NCBI GenBank assembly: GCA_016785225.1
Contig: JAFBJZ010000772.1
Location: forward strand, 2,790,001-2,854,000
Source of the DNA: Psettodes erumei
Lineage: Eukaryota > Chordata > Actinopteri > Pleuronectiformes > Psettodidae
DNA: 64,000 nt
Direction: 5' to 3'
Program-made: the position numbers and the translations under genes
Notes under the pieces: model-generated
Databases searched by the model: none
What the model was told of the DNA's origin: nothing
What the model saw: the letters and a program-made list of their open reading frames with translations, nothing else
In this document: positions 1-14,760 of the stretch, piece by piece
How positions within the stretch are numbered: the first letter of the stretch is position 1
How the letters are laid out: every line of letters starts with the position of its first letter

Positions 1-3000
1 TGGCATCACATTTCCATCAAGTGCCAGGAGTCAAGATCCTTTGAGACACCTGTGTCTCACCTGTATGTTGTTGTTGCACAGACTCCTTCACAGAACCTGC
101 TGTTCCAGCCTTCTCCTCCTGCACGTATTGACTTTCTTATGTCTTCTCTTCGTTCTGTCTGCAACCCTTCCGCTTCTTCCTGCCGCCTTTGTTTCACTCT
201 ACATTGATTTACCTCAAAGCCAGACCAGCTGGCTTTGGATGCTTCCTTCCGAGCCTTAAGAGGCCCGTCTTCACACCCTGTTCCTCCTCTTGTCCCTTGG
301 TCACTCTGCCGGCAGAGAGCAAGGGGGGTAGTGGTTTGAAGAGTAGGACCCCAGATGGACATAGACATGTCGGGCATGTGTTATGTGATGGGGCTTGGCT
401 CAGGGCTCTCTGGACCAGCCACAGCTGTCAGTCATAACTCCAGAAGGTGTTGAGGATTTTTCATTCCTCTCTCAGAAGGCTGGAAAGTATACAAAAAAAT
501 CTAATTTACTACAACACAATGAGCATTTTTAGAGAAAACGCTCATAAGTTTATTTGTGATTTCAAACTGTCGTCTTTATAGTGCACATTATTTTTCATTG
601 AGATTAAAAACACATCTTTTTAAAACTTGATTAATCAAATCAAATGTCCACATGCAGTACTTTGCCTTTTGAAATTAAGGGGAAAGATCTTTAAATATGA
701 CATATAGAGGGATGTATTTCAACAAGTTGCAGAGACATACCAAATAACGGTTTGTTCCAGCAGGGCTTTGATGCGCGACAGCTGGCATTTCCAACATTGC
801 ACCAGACCACAAATAGACCCAGACACTCTTTCTCTCCAATTAAAAAAGCAGCTTAAAACACACGTCTCATGCAGTGAGCTTTATTAGGCTATACAAGTCA
901 AGTTTGAGCTACACTATGATAGCGAGGAGAGAAATAGATGTTTATTTTGTAAATGAGAAAAGCACAAACAGAACATTGAGTCACACAATTTTCTGAGACG
1001 GCAATCTCACCACCAAGCTCTGAAATAACATTTCATTATCTGAGGCTCATTAAAACAGCCTCTCTGAAAAGCCCTCAACGCCCCTCACCAATCCGTGGTC
1101 TCCTACTTGCTGCACACCACACAGTCAGTCATGAGACAAAAGCAACCAACAAATGCTATACTGCAGTACCAGTGACTTTTGGGATAATGGCTCTGAAACA
1201 TAAAGTTACCCATTACATGCAATGAAGTTTCTTACAAGCCCCAAATGGTTTTATGAAACAAAGGTGTAAGCAATTGTCAGAATTATTCAAGTGGAAAGAA
1301 AACATTCAGATCTCAAACGGTTTTTATGGCAAAATACTCAGAGCAGTATTGATTGATGTAACAGATGGTTTCAAGGTGCTAAAACACAGTGATTCTGATC
1401 ATACTAATGGCACAAACGTCTTTCAACAAAGTCCCATCCGAAAAACAGCACCAATGTGTTAGATAATCGAGATCGAGATCTAAAAATACTCCATGTCTCA
1501 CAGTCTGGATCTCTTCTCTTATTACCCACCGTAATTAAAAGTAACCAGGGCCTGATGGCTCCGAATAGCATAGAATAGCACACAACTGTTAATGTGAAGG
1601 AATGACACATGAAATGAAAGTCCTCGTGATATCAGTTTGCTGAGGAAAGTGGAGCAGATAACACAACGCTATGAGAACTACAGCGACTGTGGTTCAACAG
1701 AAGGAGGAGAAAGTAGAAAGAGTGTCCAGTTGGGTCTCAACTGGTCTCAAATGTTCTTCTGCAAATCATGACAGTTTTCAGTGTATTTGTAATACAGGTA
1801 TAACAACAGGGAACGCCTCCTCACACATGCTGTGATATTTTGCTCTTGATTTTTTTTATGTGACTTCTGTATATCTCTGACACTCTGCAGTAGGTTTTGT
1901 TGAACGTCTGTGCTCTTCCTGAGGCAGAGAACTACAGCACACAAAGGTCCCTGTGAGGAGCTGATGATCTCCCAGGGGATTACCCATCTCTTGGGTTTCT
2001 TAATGTATTCTTCCCTGTTTATCACATCGCTGAATGCTTATCAACTTCAAGGTGGAGTAGCCCAAATATCCACCCTGTCTTGTTTGCTTGATGGGCCCAC
2101 TTTTTTCCCCTGCAGATGAACAGAGCTCCAGATAATAACACAAGCTCTTTAATTATCCCCAACATTCAGCCTATAGCTTCATTTATAAAATGTAGTCTCT
2201 ATCGTACTGAGCTCATTAAAAATTGAACAAGGTCAGGAATGAAACTCTTCTTACCATTATTCATTTTGTCCCTAATTTCAAGTATTATTTAATTAATCAC
2301 CTGGAATGACTCCAATAATTCATAATGTCATATCTTGCTAGGTGATATTAGCCAATGTAATACCCACAAATATTTGTGCAGAATAAATGGAACAAAACAG
2401 TTTTTTCCTGATTTCTACAGCCAGCTGTAAATTTCTGTGATTAAATTAAACCACATATTTCAAGATGCCTTAATGCCTGTCATGGTTTTAGGGAAAACTT
2501 TTATGTTATAAGGCATAACAAACATTTTGTACTTCACAGATTGCCCGACTTGATTGCACTATAAGCAAAAACCTTGTGTGTGCATGTGTATGTGTGAGTC
2601 TGTGTGAGTTTGTCTGACTTTCATTGCCAAAGCTGTCAGCAGGTGCCATCGCTTCTCATTCCCACCATTTACAGTGTAAAGACATGTTGAGGACGAGCAG
2701 GATCAAGGGAGCCTGCCAAAGGGAGAATGCGTGGGAGAGACCACTCCTTGGCATTTTGCTACGACTCCACATCAAGCTAGTACTACTGTAATTCAGTTTG
2801 TCAGACTGTATAACAAGAAAGCTAAAGATATCTGAATCTACTGTCACAGTTTACCTGTGGGCAGCGTTCAGAACATTTAGAGACACAGTGTTCACCGCTG
2901 TGCTCCAAATGCTGTTTTTTTTTTCATTACACATTTGAAGATAGGTGGCACAATAAAAACCTGAAATATATAATATAGATAAAGTCCACATTTTTAGTTA

Positions 3001-6000
3001 ACATATATAAGAACATTCTCCATCAAACTAACTTTGTTTTTGTGCTTACATTTCCTGTTTTGCTGCTGCACTGGTGCCTTTAAAAGCTGAGCACAATATT
3101 ACATGCATATTCCCTCACAATGTTCTATTGCTACACAGTTGATTTCTAAAAACCCACCCTATCACGCAATTGTAGGTAGTAGGTGCCCAGTTCTTGCTAA
3201 GCATTATGACTCATGCCAAGAATAGAGCAGCTATCCAACTCTAATCCACAAAAGATAATTTGGTATTCATGTTTTACAAATGTGCTTGAGAAAAATCCCT
3301 AAATCTTTTTGGCAAGTGCAGTCGAGGAAGTCGTGCAAGCATGTCATCCACCATGAAAAGGCAGCGGTGAGGTTGAGTAAAGCGAGGCTTTGTCTCCTGA
3401 ATTCTGCCTGAAAGACACTGCCATCATCAGCTTTCTTTGTTGCAGACTTTGTCTTTCCAGTATTTTACTGGTTTCTCAAAGGTAAATAGAGGCTTGACTC
3501 AGAGGGGCACATGCAGTTTTCCCTACAACAGGTAATAAATTTGCGTGTCAGGCCTGCGCGTCACAGATTAAACATGCTTTGTTTAGGATGATTTATGGGT
3601 GTGATGTCGTACCGGGTGCACTTGGCTACGAGGAGCTGAGGGTTTGATGGCGGTGAGGGGGTAGCAGGTGGGGCGGTGGGTTGTCGAGTGTCAGATTTGT
3701 CTTACAGGAAGACTGATCTGTAGCTGCTCCGAGGGTGCCCACTGCAACACACACCTCTGTCATTAATCACACACAGCCTCGGAGTGCAGAGTGCTTTGTC
3801 TTCTCCTCCTCTCGCACCAGCGTTGCAAGCTGTCACCACACTGAGAAAAGCTTACTTCAGAACAACTATCAAGAAGTAAAAGAAACTGGCTTCTGAAACT
3901 GCAGAGTAAATGTGTCCTCCAAGAGAAAGATATTAACGCGAAAAACAGGACCCTCTTACTCATTTTCCTCACAGTATGGTAGCTGTTGCATGCCAGGATT
4001 TTAGAAAAATAAATAAAATAAAATTGAAAAGCTCTAAACTCATGTATGAGCATTCCTACGTTCTGGTCTTTGTCTAGACATTGCCTGATACGTCTATGCC
4101 TGCACTATTCTTGTCTTGTTGCCTCCTTCAGAAAAGGTTACCTGGAAATACAAGATTAGGATCATTCACTATCCTCACGAAGAAACAGCTGATTCAGCAG
4201 GTAGCACCGCTAACAGTATGTTGACTTATAATCCAAACACAGCTGACCGCTGATGCCCTACTTTCCCACTCATCTCGCACACTCACTCCTTCCATTCTGA
4301 GCTCGTATTTGAGGTAATTAGTCACAGTAGGAGTGGTATTATGTTTGGGATTTTCTCTGAGAGTGATTAGTTGATCTTTGACTTGAGCTGAACATCAAGA
4401 AAAAAAAAATGTTGGAGATTAAATTACTTTGCATACATTTGGTCTATTAATTCTCCACAGAAACAAGTTTGATGTCATCAAAAGTTGTAAGTGCGTCCCT
4501 TCCAAACAAACAAACAAATGTGCATTAGTTGAAAGTGAGATGTAATATTCTTCATCAAAGTTTCCCTGCTCACAGTTTGAGGTCTTCCAGCAGAATTCTG
4601 TCAAGCTCTTGTCTGATAGAAGTTGCTATCAGAGTATCTTTGTGGGAAAATAGGAATAATCAGCATTACTGTTGCAAGGGAAAAACTGCTTTTCCAAAAT
4701 CCAGAGAGGTGAAAAAAATGCACGACACAGAGAAGATAAAAAGCCCAAAATTATATTAGAAAATAGGCCTTAACCTGCATGGAGTTTTCCACTTTGTACT
4801 GTAAAGGCATGGAAAATGAAAGCACACAAATCATAGTAAAGGCACAAAACACAGAAGAGAAGGTGGAATCCATTCTTGAGTTGGTGACTTAAAATTTGAG
4901 CCCCAAATATTCACAAAAGAGGGAGACAGACAAAGCGTACATACCAAGAACTGCATTACACTGACGCCTGCTTTCCCTTTGCATTTTTTAATGTAGTCCC
5001 TGCTCCTTTAGACCCAGAAATTTTCACATCAAAATCTATGTTTTCTTCATGCTGAAATATGGGCTACAATTTGCCATCTACCCTGGGCATCTCATAAACA
5101 GTTCATTTCTGAATGTAACCTTAGGTGGCCAGGAAGGGGAATAACGATCTGTCAAAATAGAGCTCAGGTCCACAAAGTGTGCTTTCAGTGCGGAGGGCTC
5201 GATATGTGAAGTATATAATTGCATGCACTGTTTAACATTTATTACATTCAATACACCATTGCGGTTTGTTTATCATAACATACCAGGCAAACAGAGTTAA
5301 TGTGTGCCTAAGCAAATATTTGCAGCACTATATCAAATTCAGCTACCAAATTAAGTATATCAGAGAGGCCAAATAGGGTCGCGTGTGAAATAACAGAGTT
5401 GTTAGGCCATCCGCTGCTCCATACACAGATTGCCCTATCACACGAGTGGCTGAAGTGTTTGCACACAGAGCTTTGCCGCCTGCGGGCTTATATGTCACAC
5501 TGTGCCTTATTAAGAGCCTTAACAAAATCTGGCTTTCACTAGCCCCCCTTAGTCACCACTCTGAGGGCAGCAGTCTTCAGGTCCTCTGTTTGTACACAGC
5601 CCCGACTAAATGCCTGGTCTGCCTAAACAGATTGGAGCAGTGTACATGTGTTTGATAGATAAAAGGCGAGGATGGGGATATCATGGCTGTGATGTATGAA
5701 GAATAGTTTGAAAATGATATGCTTCCCGTAATTGTTGTATGAGATTAGACACACTCAGCTATATTGGATGTCATGGCTTGATGTGATTCAATTTTATTTT
5801 TTGACCTATTTAGATGCGCACCACAAAATCCCTCACATTATTGCAATAAACAGATAATTTTATTGCAATAAAATTCAAAAAGTGACTTGTATTGAAACAT
5901 TTTTTTTCATAACCAGATTTTACAGTGACAAGTTCTGATAGCCACGAAGACAGCATGGCAAGTTCAGCTGTCACACAGAAAAGCCATTTACTTTTATGCA

Positions 6001-7096
6001 AAAGTAATGAGCAGTGCTCCAAAAGAGTGAACCACTGACCCATAAATTGATTATCTCCAGCTGCACAGTGACCCACTGAAATGACTTCACTGTAATCGCT
6101 GAAAGTTATGATGTATTCTGGGTGTAGCCCCACTGGGTCCCACTCCTTCAGTCACCAAAATAGAGGACTCCATTTTAGTGTAGCATGCAGGGAATTCCCC
6201 TCCATTTCCGCGTGATCTTGACCTCCCACCCTCCATTGTATGTGCGAGGAGAGGGTCTGGGGCCGGAGTAGCCCGTGCAACTCTGCCAGGCTGACAGATC
6301 GGCTCGCCGTGCCCTCTGCTGCTCCGTCGGCACTGCGGCTCCATTGTTCTGCCCTCTCAGGCCAAGCTGCAGGGCAACTCCTCACCATTGTGTCTGACAG
6401 ACCTGCAACCTGATACCATGGCAGCAGGCGCCTGCCACCATCCCCGTGGAACTCTGAGGCAGTGTGTACATGTGCATATGGGTGTGTGAGAGTGTATACA
6501 TTAAGTTTCCAGTCAATTTACAACTAAAAAGGTAAGATTAACTGTTGCAAATATGTGAATTAATAATGAGGGATTTTAGCACATAAGACCCATGTAAGTA
6601 TTTCATATCATCATCTATCATACAGGAAAAGTGAACATAATCCAGGCACAGGAACAAACCCTACACTACTCTGCACTGGGATGTATATCTACAAAGGCAC
6701 GATGCTCCTATTTAGTTGCAAACTCTCCATTCTCAGTCACATCTTTACTGCAACAAGAGGAAGACTGACATTTTATCTCACCTCCACAGAGAAATGGAAA
6801 AAAACTGAGCCTGAAGAAGTCTATAGTGCAGACACAACACAACAGCCTATACACATCAAAGCAAGCCCCAACCAAGCTGAGCATGCCGTTGTATGTCACT
6901 AAGGAATAGTCCTCTTTTTATGTAACACACAGATGATTAAAGAGTTCAACACAGCAAGCAGACTAATGACTCCACTGGGTTGCAGGGGAACTCAGGAGAG
7001 AAGAAGGCAGGGCCTCTGGAGAATACTTGGTGAAACGGGGATAGGTTCTAAAATATACAAATTTATTCATCAGAAAGCAGTCTTTTTATGTCATCG

Positions 7097-7097
<1 letters not shown>
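1..7097. other. Gene-free sequence, left end
   Basis: The open frames are short, overlap on both strands and have no splice-bounded family match. Positions 5340-5620 and 6060-6460 are locally GC-richer and free of simple repeats and might be regulatory. Otherwise I see nothing specific beyond the A/T palindromes at 5838-5873. Confidence 0.5.
5838..5873. promoter_or_regulatory. Two nested A/T palindromes centred on ATTGCAAT
   Basis: TTATTGCAATAA (5838-5849) and TTTTATTGCAATAAAA (5858-5873) are both perfect palindromes, with centres about 22 bp apart. The core ATTGCAAT resembles a C/EBP half-site pair. The region has no gene. Function unknown. Confidence 0.3.
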
Positions 7098-7131
<34 letters not shown>

Positions 7132-7197
7132 CAGGTGGCAGAGAGTGAATGTGAGCAAGGGAGGCAGGGGGGAGAGAGAGAGAGAGAGAGAGAGAGA
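7098..7197 (+). repeat. Compound microsatellite (TG)n and (GA)n
   Basis: A (TG)15 tract at about 7098-7127 and a (GA)13 tract at about 7172-7197, separated by 44 bp. Likely length-variable. Confidence 0.95.
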
Positions 7198-10100
7198 TAT
7201 GAGAGCGAAAAAGACATAGCGATCTGATAGTATCAGCCTCCTGTGAGCCGAAAAACATCAAGCAATAAAAAAAACACCAAACAACTCTGCCATAATGTTA
7301 GCTTCACTTTTGTCTTTTTTCTCAGCATAAAGAATATTTTAAAACTCTTTATAAGTTATCTTGCACCTAATAACAGATCTCAGTTAAGATGTTTCTTTCA
7401 CTGTGGAGTTCTCATTTACTTTTTCATAGTTAATCAGACAAAATCCTCAAGGTTGTATATATATATATACTATGTTTTCACAAAGCTGCATATTCATTTT
7501 GGAAACACAGTGACCGTGGGTCTTAAAAGGACTGAGTGTTCTCTTTGAGAGCAGCAAAGTCTTAACATGCATTTTCTCATCAGCTAGAAATATTGTATTG
7601 AAAATTCACATGGAAATGAATGCAATCATATTCAAGTGTCATACATATTATTATTTTATACATTTGTATTCTATCTCTCAGAATATATAGTACATATTGA
7701 CAATGATGAACTACTTTCTTTGCTGCATGCAGTGCAAGTCATGAGCCAGTGTTGATGCTTCTTGGAAAACTTATAATATATTATACAATATATTTCATTT
7801 GCCTGAGTTACAAACTTTCTTAAAATGTTATAAATGTGAGTTGTTTTGACACATTCAAAATGTATTATCAAATATAAACTCCAGTCACTCTTTATCATGA
7901 ATATGACTTTTTTCCTTTGAGGTCACAAACTGGCTCTACCAACAAGGTCCTTGCACTTATATTTAACCCAGTCCTTTGGACTATTTGGAGTTCATTTGGT
8001 TAATATGGTTTCCTCCCACTCTCCAGAGATTGGTCAGTGCAGGTCATATTCCTTCCTGCCAAGTCAGCAATATATTTTTTCATGTTGGAAATAGTGTGTT
8101 GACTTCCCTGTTGTAACGCACTGGTACAGTAGTAGCAGCAGTTAAATGTGAAAATGTAACATGGTAGAACATGGGCTCCTTTGTGGTGCACTGATGGCAC
8201 CATGATGGTTCTGTCTCTCTCAGTCACCCATTCATTTTCAGGACCTGCATATCCAGTTCGAGATCATGGGAGTGTGGCTGGAGTTTATCCCAGGACACAT
8301 TAGACCAAAAGTTGAGGATTCGCTGGACATATGGCTGGTCTATGCAGGGATCTGACTTGGTATATTGTTTATGTTCCTGTTTCTTTGTTGTAGCCATTGA
8401 TAGGTTATTGCTGTATTTCTCATGGCCTCTGGTTGCACTTGTTTGTTTGTTTTTAATCATGTAGCCATGTGAATAAAGACTCTATTTCTGAATAGCAGCA
8501 ACAACCAAATAGTGTGCATTGAATTTTGGGGGGATTCCAAACCTCTTTTGTTGACATAACTCAAAGGCTGTTGCAAACCATTGTGCTCTGAAAGGAAACA
8601 TATTCTGTCCCAAGACTGAGGTGCTATTTTTACAGAAACAGGTAGTTGACAAGTCAGAGTGATAAGTTGAATAGGTTGAACACATTTTAAAAACTCAAGC
8701 TCTTCAGGAAAATAGCACCGACATAATGTTGTAAAAAAAAAAGTCCACTGTATAATATATCATGGCAACAAGAAACTTATGTTGTTGTTACATTGTTACA
8801 TTTGTTATATCACTAAGCAAAAAACGTGCTTTAATTCTTCTTATAGGTAGAATTTAATACATATGAATGTGTATTAAAATACAACACATTTTCTGTGTAG
8901 CATAACCAAGAAAATCAAAATAGAGAATTTGAGATGACCAGTTTTAAAAGCAATATCTTTTGACTCAAAACTTATTGGCAATTTCATACCATATGATTCC
9001 ATTTAACTTTTTTTAATTCAACCTCTTTCTCTTTAGTTCAAGGCCTCTTTTAAAAATAAAAGAGAATATACATAATTTTAGAAGAAAGGATCATCATCCC
9101 TTGATGTGGCATTGAAATGGTAAATCCACTAAAATGGTTACTCCTTGCAAACATGAGCCAGCAGGAGGGATGACAACATAAACAATGGTGCAGATAGTTG
9201 TTCAAACCAGCTGCACAGTGCTATTGTTAGGATTAGCATGGTAATCTCAGGGCTGGAAAAGATCACTGTGGAGACACCTGATCAGCCAGGGTGGATAAGT
9301 ATTTGTTCTTCTTTCATTTTGCACAGTTATTACAAACAGCATTCCTCAGTACGAAATGTTCATGTCTTTCTTTTCAGTGTTTTTATTATGTTACTTTATG
9401 TATTTTGGTATGGCTTCTTTTGCATTCTTTGTAATTCTGACCAAATGAATAGATTCTTTCACATGATTTAGTTAAATTCAATTTGATGTTTCTGAGACAA
9501 ACATTTAGTATAGTAATATTGCATTAACTTCTAATTGGAGAAGACAATATAAGAGTATGTGCAAGCTTTAAATGATGAGGGATGTAGAGGAAGACCTACA
9601 ACCTACAAAGGCACAGGCAAAGAAAAAGAGGAAGGAAAATATAAAAGAAGAGAAAAGAAATCAGAACGAGAGTTTGTGTGTGTCTGGATGGGCAGAAGGC
9701 CTGCAGAGCTTGGCAGGAGTCCTGTTTCTGACAGCAGCTGTGGCCTCAGTTTTATATCTTAAGGTGGTGCCTTGACTCCACACCAGCCTTTCCATCTCCA
9801 GCTCTCATGTTTTCAATCAGAGGGGACCATAAATTATTGTCAGCAGTAATCACAGCTGTCCACTGTGGGCCTGCTGAGGGGTCCCAGCCTGTCCTGGTGC
9901 ATCAAGTCACAGTGGATGGTGGCAACTCTGATATGGGCAGTGGAAAGGGCCTGCAAGCAGCAGGAGACACAACACAAATGTTTGCAGGAGGTGCTGTTTA
10001 TCTAAGAATCAGGATCAAAAGAAAATGATCTGCTGGAATGAGGCGATCAAATGCTGACTGAAAGGCTTATTCACCTACAAATGGCAATTCAGTTCAATTC

Positions 10101-13100
10101 AGCGATTAATCAGTATCAGTTTCTATGGATACTAAATCATAGTTGTAACTTCTGCCTTCAACTTTTTGCAGCTCTACAAAATATGTCCAAGAATCATTCA
10201 CCTGCATACGTTAAAATATATGGAGCATATTGGAATTTTCCCAATGTGAAATTCATTGTTATCCCTGCTTATCCTTAGTGGTTTAGCAAAACACTGCCCG
10301 TGTGTTCACTTTTGTTCAAACTTCAGTAGAGTTTTTATGACAAGGGATGAGTTGGTAATCACTGATTATTACACTTTGAGTGAACAATTTCTTTTATACT
10401 GTAACAGAACACAAAATGAAAGTACACCTGTACACCTGTGATCAAATGCAGTCAGATGTGGTTTCGTTTCATTCTATCCCTGAATGAAATGAAGGATTCC
10501 TGTTAGATTGTCAGTAAACCCCGTCACAGCTCTCCTCCCTGAAGTCGTAAAGCAGACAAAGTGGGTTTCCCCTCTTTCTTCTGTCCACAAAATTCATCTG
10601 GCTTCTTTGGCAAGCTGCCCGGGTAATCGTGGCACAGTCTGCGTTTTTCGCGACAGCACTGTTATTTTGCTGTGAAAACTCTCAGCATGGGGTGGGCACA
10701 CCCACCTCTGGCAAGACACTGCTGTCAGAGCTGATCAGCAGAGAGCGGCCTTCCCTTTCAATTAGCCTTGTCTGTCTAAGAACAGGGCTAGGAGCACCAG
10801 CACACAGCCACACAGGCACCCAGTGAAGGAACAGCAAGGAGAGCAGGTGGGAGGAGAGGGGAGAGCTGGAGAGGTAAGCCCCAAAACTCCAGACAGGGAC
10901 TGAAATACCCTCCACTGCTGTGCGCTAAGTCCCTCTGTACCAGAAAGGGCCCTGCCATAGCACGTCACAGTAAACACAGGCAGGCTCCATGGAAACACGG
11001 CCATTTGGCACAAAAGCATGGGATGAGATATGGCACCAATGAGGCAGATAATTCCCTGAATAACTATATCTTCCCCCTCATGTGCTATCACGGTGATGAA
11101 GAGTGAGTGTGCCTGCGTGTGTAAAAGTGCAGGAGAAAAACACGCAGTGATAACAGCCGTATCACACATTATCCATAGAGTTTCCTAAGAAACAACACAC
11201 CACTGTTAATATGGCGCTAATCAAGGCACAAATTAGAGGTTGTTTGGGGAGCTTATGAACAGTGTTGAAGGGGCTTGAGGAAGGAGCATTGGGAGTAAAA
11301 AGAGAAAGGGTGGCAACCATGCCCCAAGGTTGTTTATTACAAATGCCACATCCAGGTGGGATTTGCAGAGTTGCACCCGAGCCAGCATCTTTCTCTCAGT
11401 GGAAAGAGCCTGAGGTGGAGGATGGTAAACATGGGCAGCTGTAACATAAGCACAAGTGTCTCCCAGGGCTCAGCTGGGGACTCTCAACAGAGAAACTGTA
11501 AGGAAGTACTGTATTGATAACCTTATCAAGTCTGTCGACATTCAAAAATACTGCTCGCAGGTTCAGGTCTGCAAATTTCAAACACCGCTATGCCAAGATT
11601 GCATGTTCTCAGTAGATCAAACCTCTGAATAATTCTGACGAGATGGAGAACTTACTTCAAAGGCCCCTCTCAGGTTGAAGCAGAGCGCACAAGCTCAACA
11701 CCTTGAGCCTTTTCTTCCTGTTTCAGTGTTTAGTTCACCGAAGTCAAGAGAGCTGAATAAACGCAGGCAATGAGAAGTCTCAGAGGAAGACTGTGTGGTA
11801 TGCTGCTCCAATTTTCCAATCTTCATTTTTCCCAAACAGTTGAAGAGATGTTCTAGTGTAATGAGTATCATGTGTTTGAAGCCACTGTTAGAGGGCCATT
11901 GTACCAGCAGCTCTGTCACCAGCAGACTGGAACCTGGAAAACCCATCACTGACTGGAGCTTATAAAACTTCAGTGGGAGTACAGGAAAGTATGGTGAGTG
12001 CGTGTGAATTTGTTCATTATTTGACTTTTTTGTCATGTGTCTGACATTATTCTTCTGTAGACAACCATTAAACTTAATATGCTGATGAAGATCATGTGAT
12101 ATGATCAAAAGCCCCAGAACAGCTATTTCGTCAACAGTGGTTTACAAGGTCAATAATGTACTTTTAAGCTGCATTTGGTACTTTGTTGAGACTGTTGTGT
12201 CAGCTGTAAATAGGAAGTTAATTCATTCTCAACATGAACTGAAGTAAATCCAGGCTAAAGACATCTGGTTCAGAGTAAACATATTGTCCTGGATGGTTGT
12301 ACTAATGCACAATTTTTTGTATTTTCTTGTCAGAGGCACTGCAGGGAACAAGATAGGCTATTGTTGCATCGTGCATTGATGGCGATGTGAGATACCCAAG
12401 TGAATGTAATGCTATTAGCAGTGCAAATGTAATTCTACAAGCAGTGAAATGTAATGCCACAGAGGAAATCTAATAAGATAGTTATTATCAATGTCACAGA
12501 ACAAGCACAGTGTTATGATTGTTAACTGTACAAAATAAGCCACTATTTTATTTATCATCACTTTTAAGACTCAGGGATGTGGTGCTTCTCTCACAAGAAT
12601 GTGGCCTTTGTTTTTTTATTTACAGGGCATTGCTCAACTGGTATCCCTTCAATAAATAAAGAATAAAACGAAGCATGGATGAGTCTGTATGCTCTTTTCT
12701 TTTCTTTATGGGCTGGACTCAGTATCTCAGCACACTTTCAAGCAATGCCAAACTAAAAATCCAGCTGCTCTCTGATATCTCTGGTTCCATATGCATCCTG
12801 TTCAATCCATATGTACCTAAGGATATGACTCTGTCTCTTTGTTCTTTTGCCATTCTCAAAATATCAACATTTATTACATTTGGTCAATACTTTATTTATC
12901 CTTATTTGACCAAACTTCTGATAGGGTTGCTGATAGGTTTTGGACCAAAAAACTGAAAAATTAACCTTTTGTGTATCAATAGAGTGGCATATATACAACA
13001 TGTGTTGTTCAGCTGCTGCATTACGTCATGTGAGACAAGATTTTGATAGCTTTTCTGTATTAAATTCTTAAAAGCATGTTGAATAAATAATTTCAGTTTC

Positions 13101-13889
13101 ATAAAACATCCATGTCAGTAGACTATATGCATTTATGTTTGCACATATTGCAGCTACTACTTTGGCTGTACATGTCATATTTTCAGGGAATAAAAGGATA
13201 CTGAGATAAGACACACAATGAAGAGAAAATATAAGGATTTTGGAAAGGAGGAACAGCGCGACACTAAGTACAGAGGGAAGGACAACATCCCCTCTCGCCT
13301 TTCCAGCTGATGTGTGGGATGGGAGCCCCTTTGGTGAGTGTTGTTGTCAGCCGAGACAAACTGCAGCTCCTGGGAGTGCCCCAGATCTGACAGAAACCTC
13401 CCCCTCCATCAGTCACGTCATCTGAGTCAGTGAAGGAGTCTGCGCCCTGCTCACGGTCACACTAACCAGGAGACACAAGCTGTTCCTCTCCAGGTGCTCA
13501 TTAATGCACTTGTCCTTGATACCTCCACCATACAACAACACAAAGACAAACACGTGCCTGCCGTGTTCTAATTACACTTGCACACACACAATCACAGGGC
13601 TGGGCATCATGCATTTCACTAAGAGACTTGTAAATGTCAAACAACAGCAGACGCCCCTTTACTTCCCCCTCCTGTTGTTGCTGCTGTTGCTCTTCTTGTC
13701 TTGTTTTTTTTTTTTTTGGAAGGGGTGGGGAGTGGGGGGTGCATACTGATCAGGACTGATGTGAAGCAGAAAGAGACAGAAAGAATGTGGTGCTGTGTAA
13801 AGATGGTTCAAGCCTTTGAAGTGGGGGACATTGGGGACAGCTGATAGGGGAGCCAGTGGTGGAGTGGAGGAGAGTTGAGCTGGAGGAAT
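7198..13889. other. Gene-free sequence with one dispersed repeat
   Basis: No splice-bounded coding exon or recognisable protein. It contains the degenerate repeat at 8226-8351. The 10.5-11.7 kb part is GC-richer and lower in repeats than its flanks but has no sustained open frame with family similarity. Confidence 0.5.
8226..8351 (+). repeat. Degenerate dispersed fish repeat ('ggctggagtttatcccag' type)
   Basis: The stretch cattcattttcaggacctgc, gttcgagatcatggg, gtggctggagtttatcccag and gctggacatatggctggtct matches word by word a common fish repeat that runs 'ttcta..gcttatccggttcgggatcgcggggggctggagcctatcccag...ccctggacaggtcgccagtct'. It is heavily mutated and has no coding capacity. Confidence 0.55.
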
Positions 13890-14760
13890 TCATCAAGCTT
13901 CCTCAGCAATTAGCATATGAGCCTAATTATCATATGAAACCAATCCTCCATAACCAGCCTCTGCCTCCAATATGACTTCCTATCCTTCTACATTATCACC
14001 CATCCCTCTGAAAAATGGTGCGCATGAATGACCCTGGTATTGTCTTATACCTCTCCTCTCCAAGGCCTGCTTGAATAACTACCATACCTCCAATGTTCCT
14101 TTTTCCATTATGCAGTTAAGCCAGACAGTTAATTATCCAGGAGCAGGGAGGCCGGGTCTCTTTGCTGGCTGCGATAACGATATGCTTTGCTGGGCAGAGA
14201 ATGAAGAGGGCCAGCCCATAGGGAGCCCTGCTGATGTCAGGCAATCTTTCAAAAAAGGCCCAGGCAATTAGATGCACCAGTGCTACCAGGGATGACTAGT
14301 GTTATTGAGGATACTGGCTAGCTTCTCTAATGGGGGTATTTAGGGCAATTATGATAAAGATGTCAGGGCGACCTCCCTGCGACTGCTGCTTTTACAAGGG
14401 GTGCCGCTAAGTGCAAGATCACAGAGCAGAAATAAGGAGTGACTAAAGATATGGCCAGTCCCGTGTGGAAGTCTTGCCACCAGCAGAACTGCACTTAAGT
14501 CTTGTCTCATGTGGGGGGAAAAAACTGTCTAGAGGTGCTAAATGGGCTAATCTGCCCTCAGAGTTGAGTTTTTATGGGAATTTTGGGGTCTATTATGACA
14601 GTCTCAAGAAAATAAACACTCCAGTGCTCAATTAAAGAGTAAAGCCAGGCTGATTTGTTTCCATTTAGCGTCATAAGGATTCGGCACATCTGGCCTGGGG
14701 AGGGATCGGAGCCCTGTTATTATTTAATGGACGAGGGAAGCTGACCATCTGTAAGGTAGC
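13890..14760. promoter_or_regulatory. Candidate conserved non-coding block
   Basis: This 870 bp has no coding frame and almost no simple repeats. It is dense in TAAT/ATTA-type and related motifs (cagcaattagcatatgagcc, gttaattatcc, ggcaattagatgc, tcaattaaag) embedded in higher-complexity sequence. This texture is common in vertebrate developmental enhancers. Conservation cannot be tested here. Confidence 0.3.

Noticed and set aside
10762..11169. Open frame of 135 codons on the - strand
   Set aside because: Composition follows GC-rich non-coding sequence, and I recognise no motif or exon boundary.
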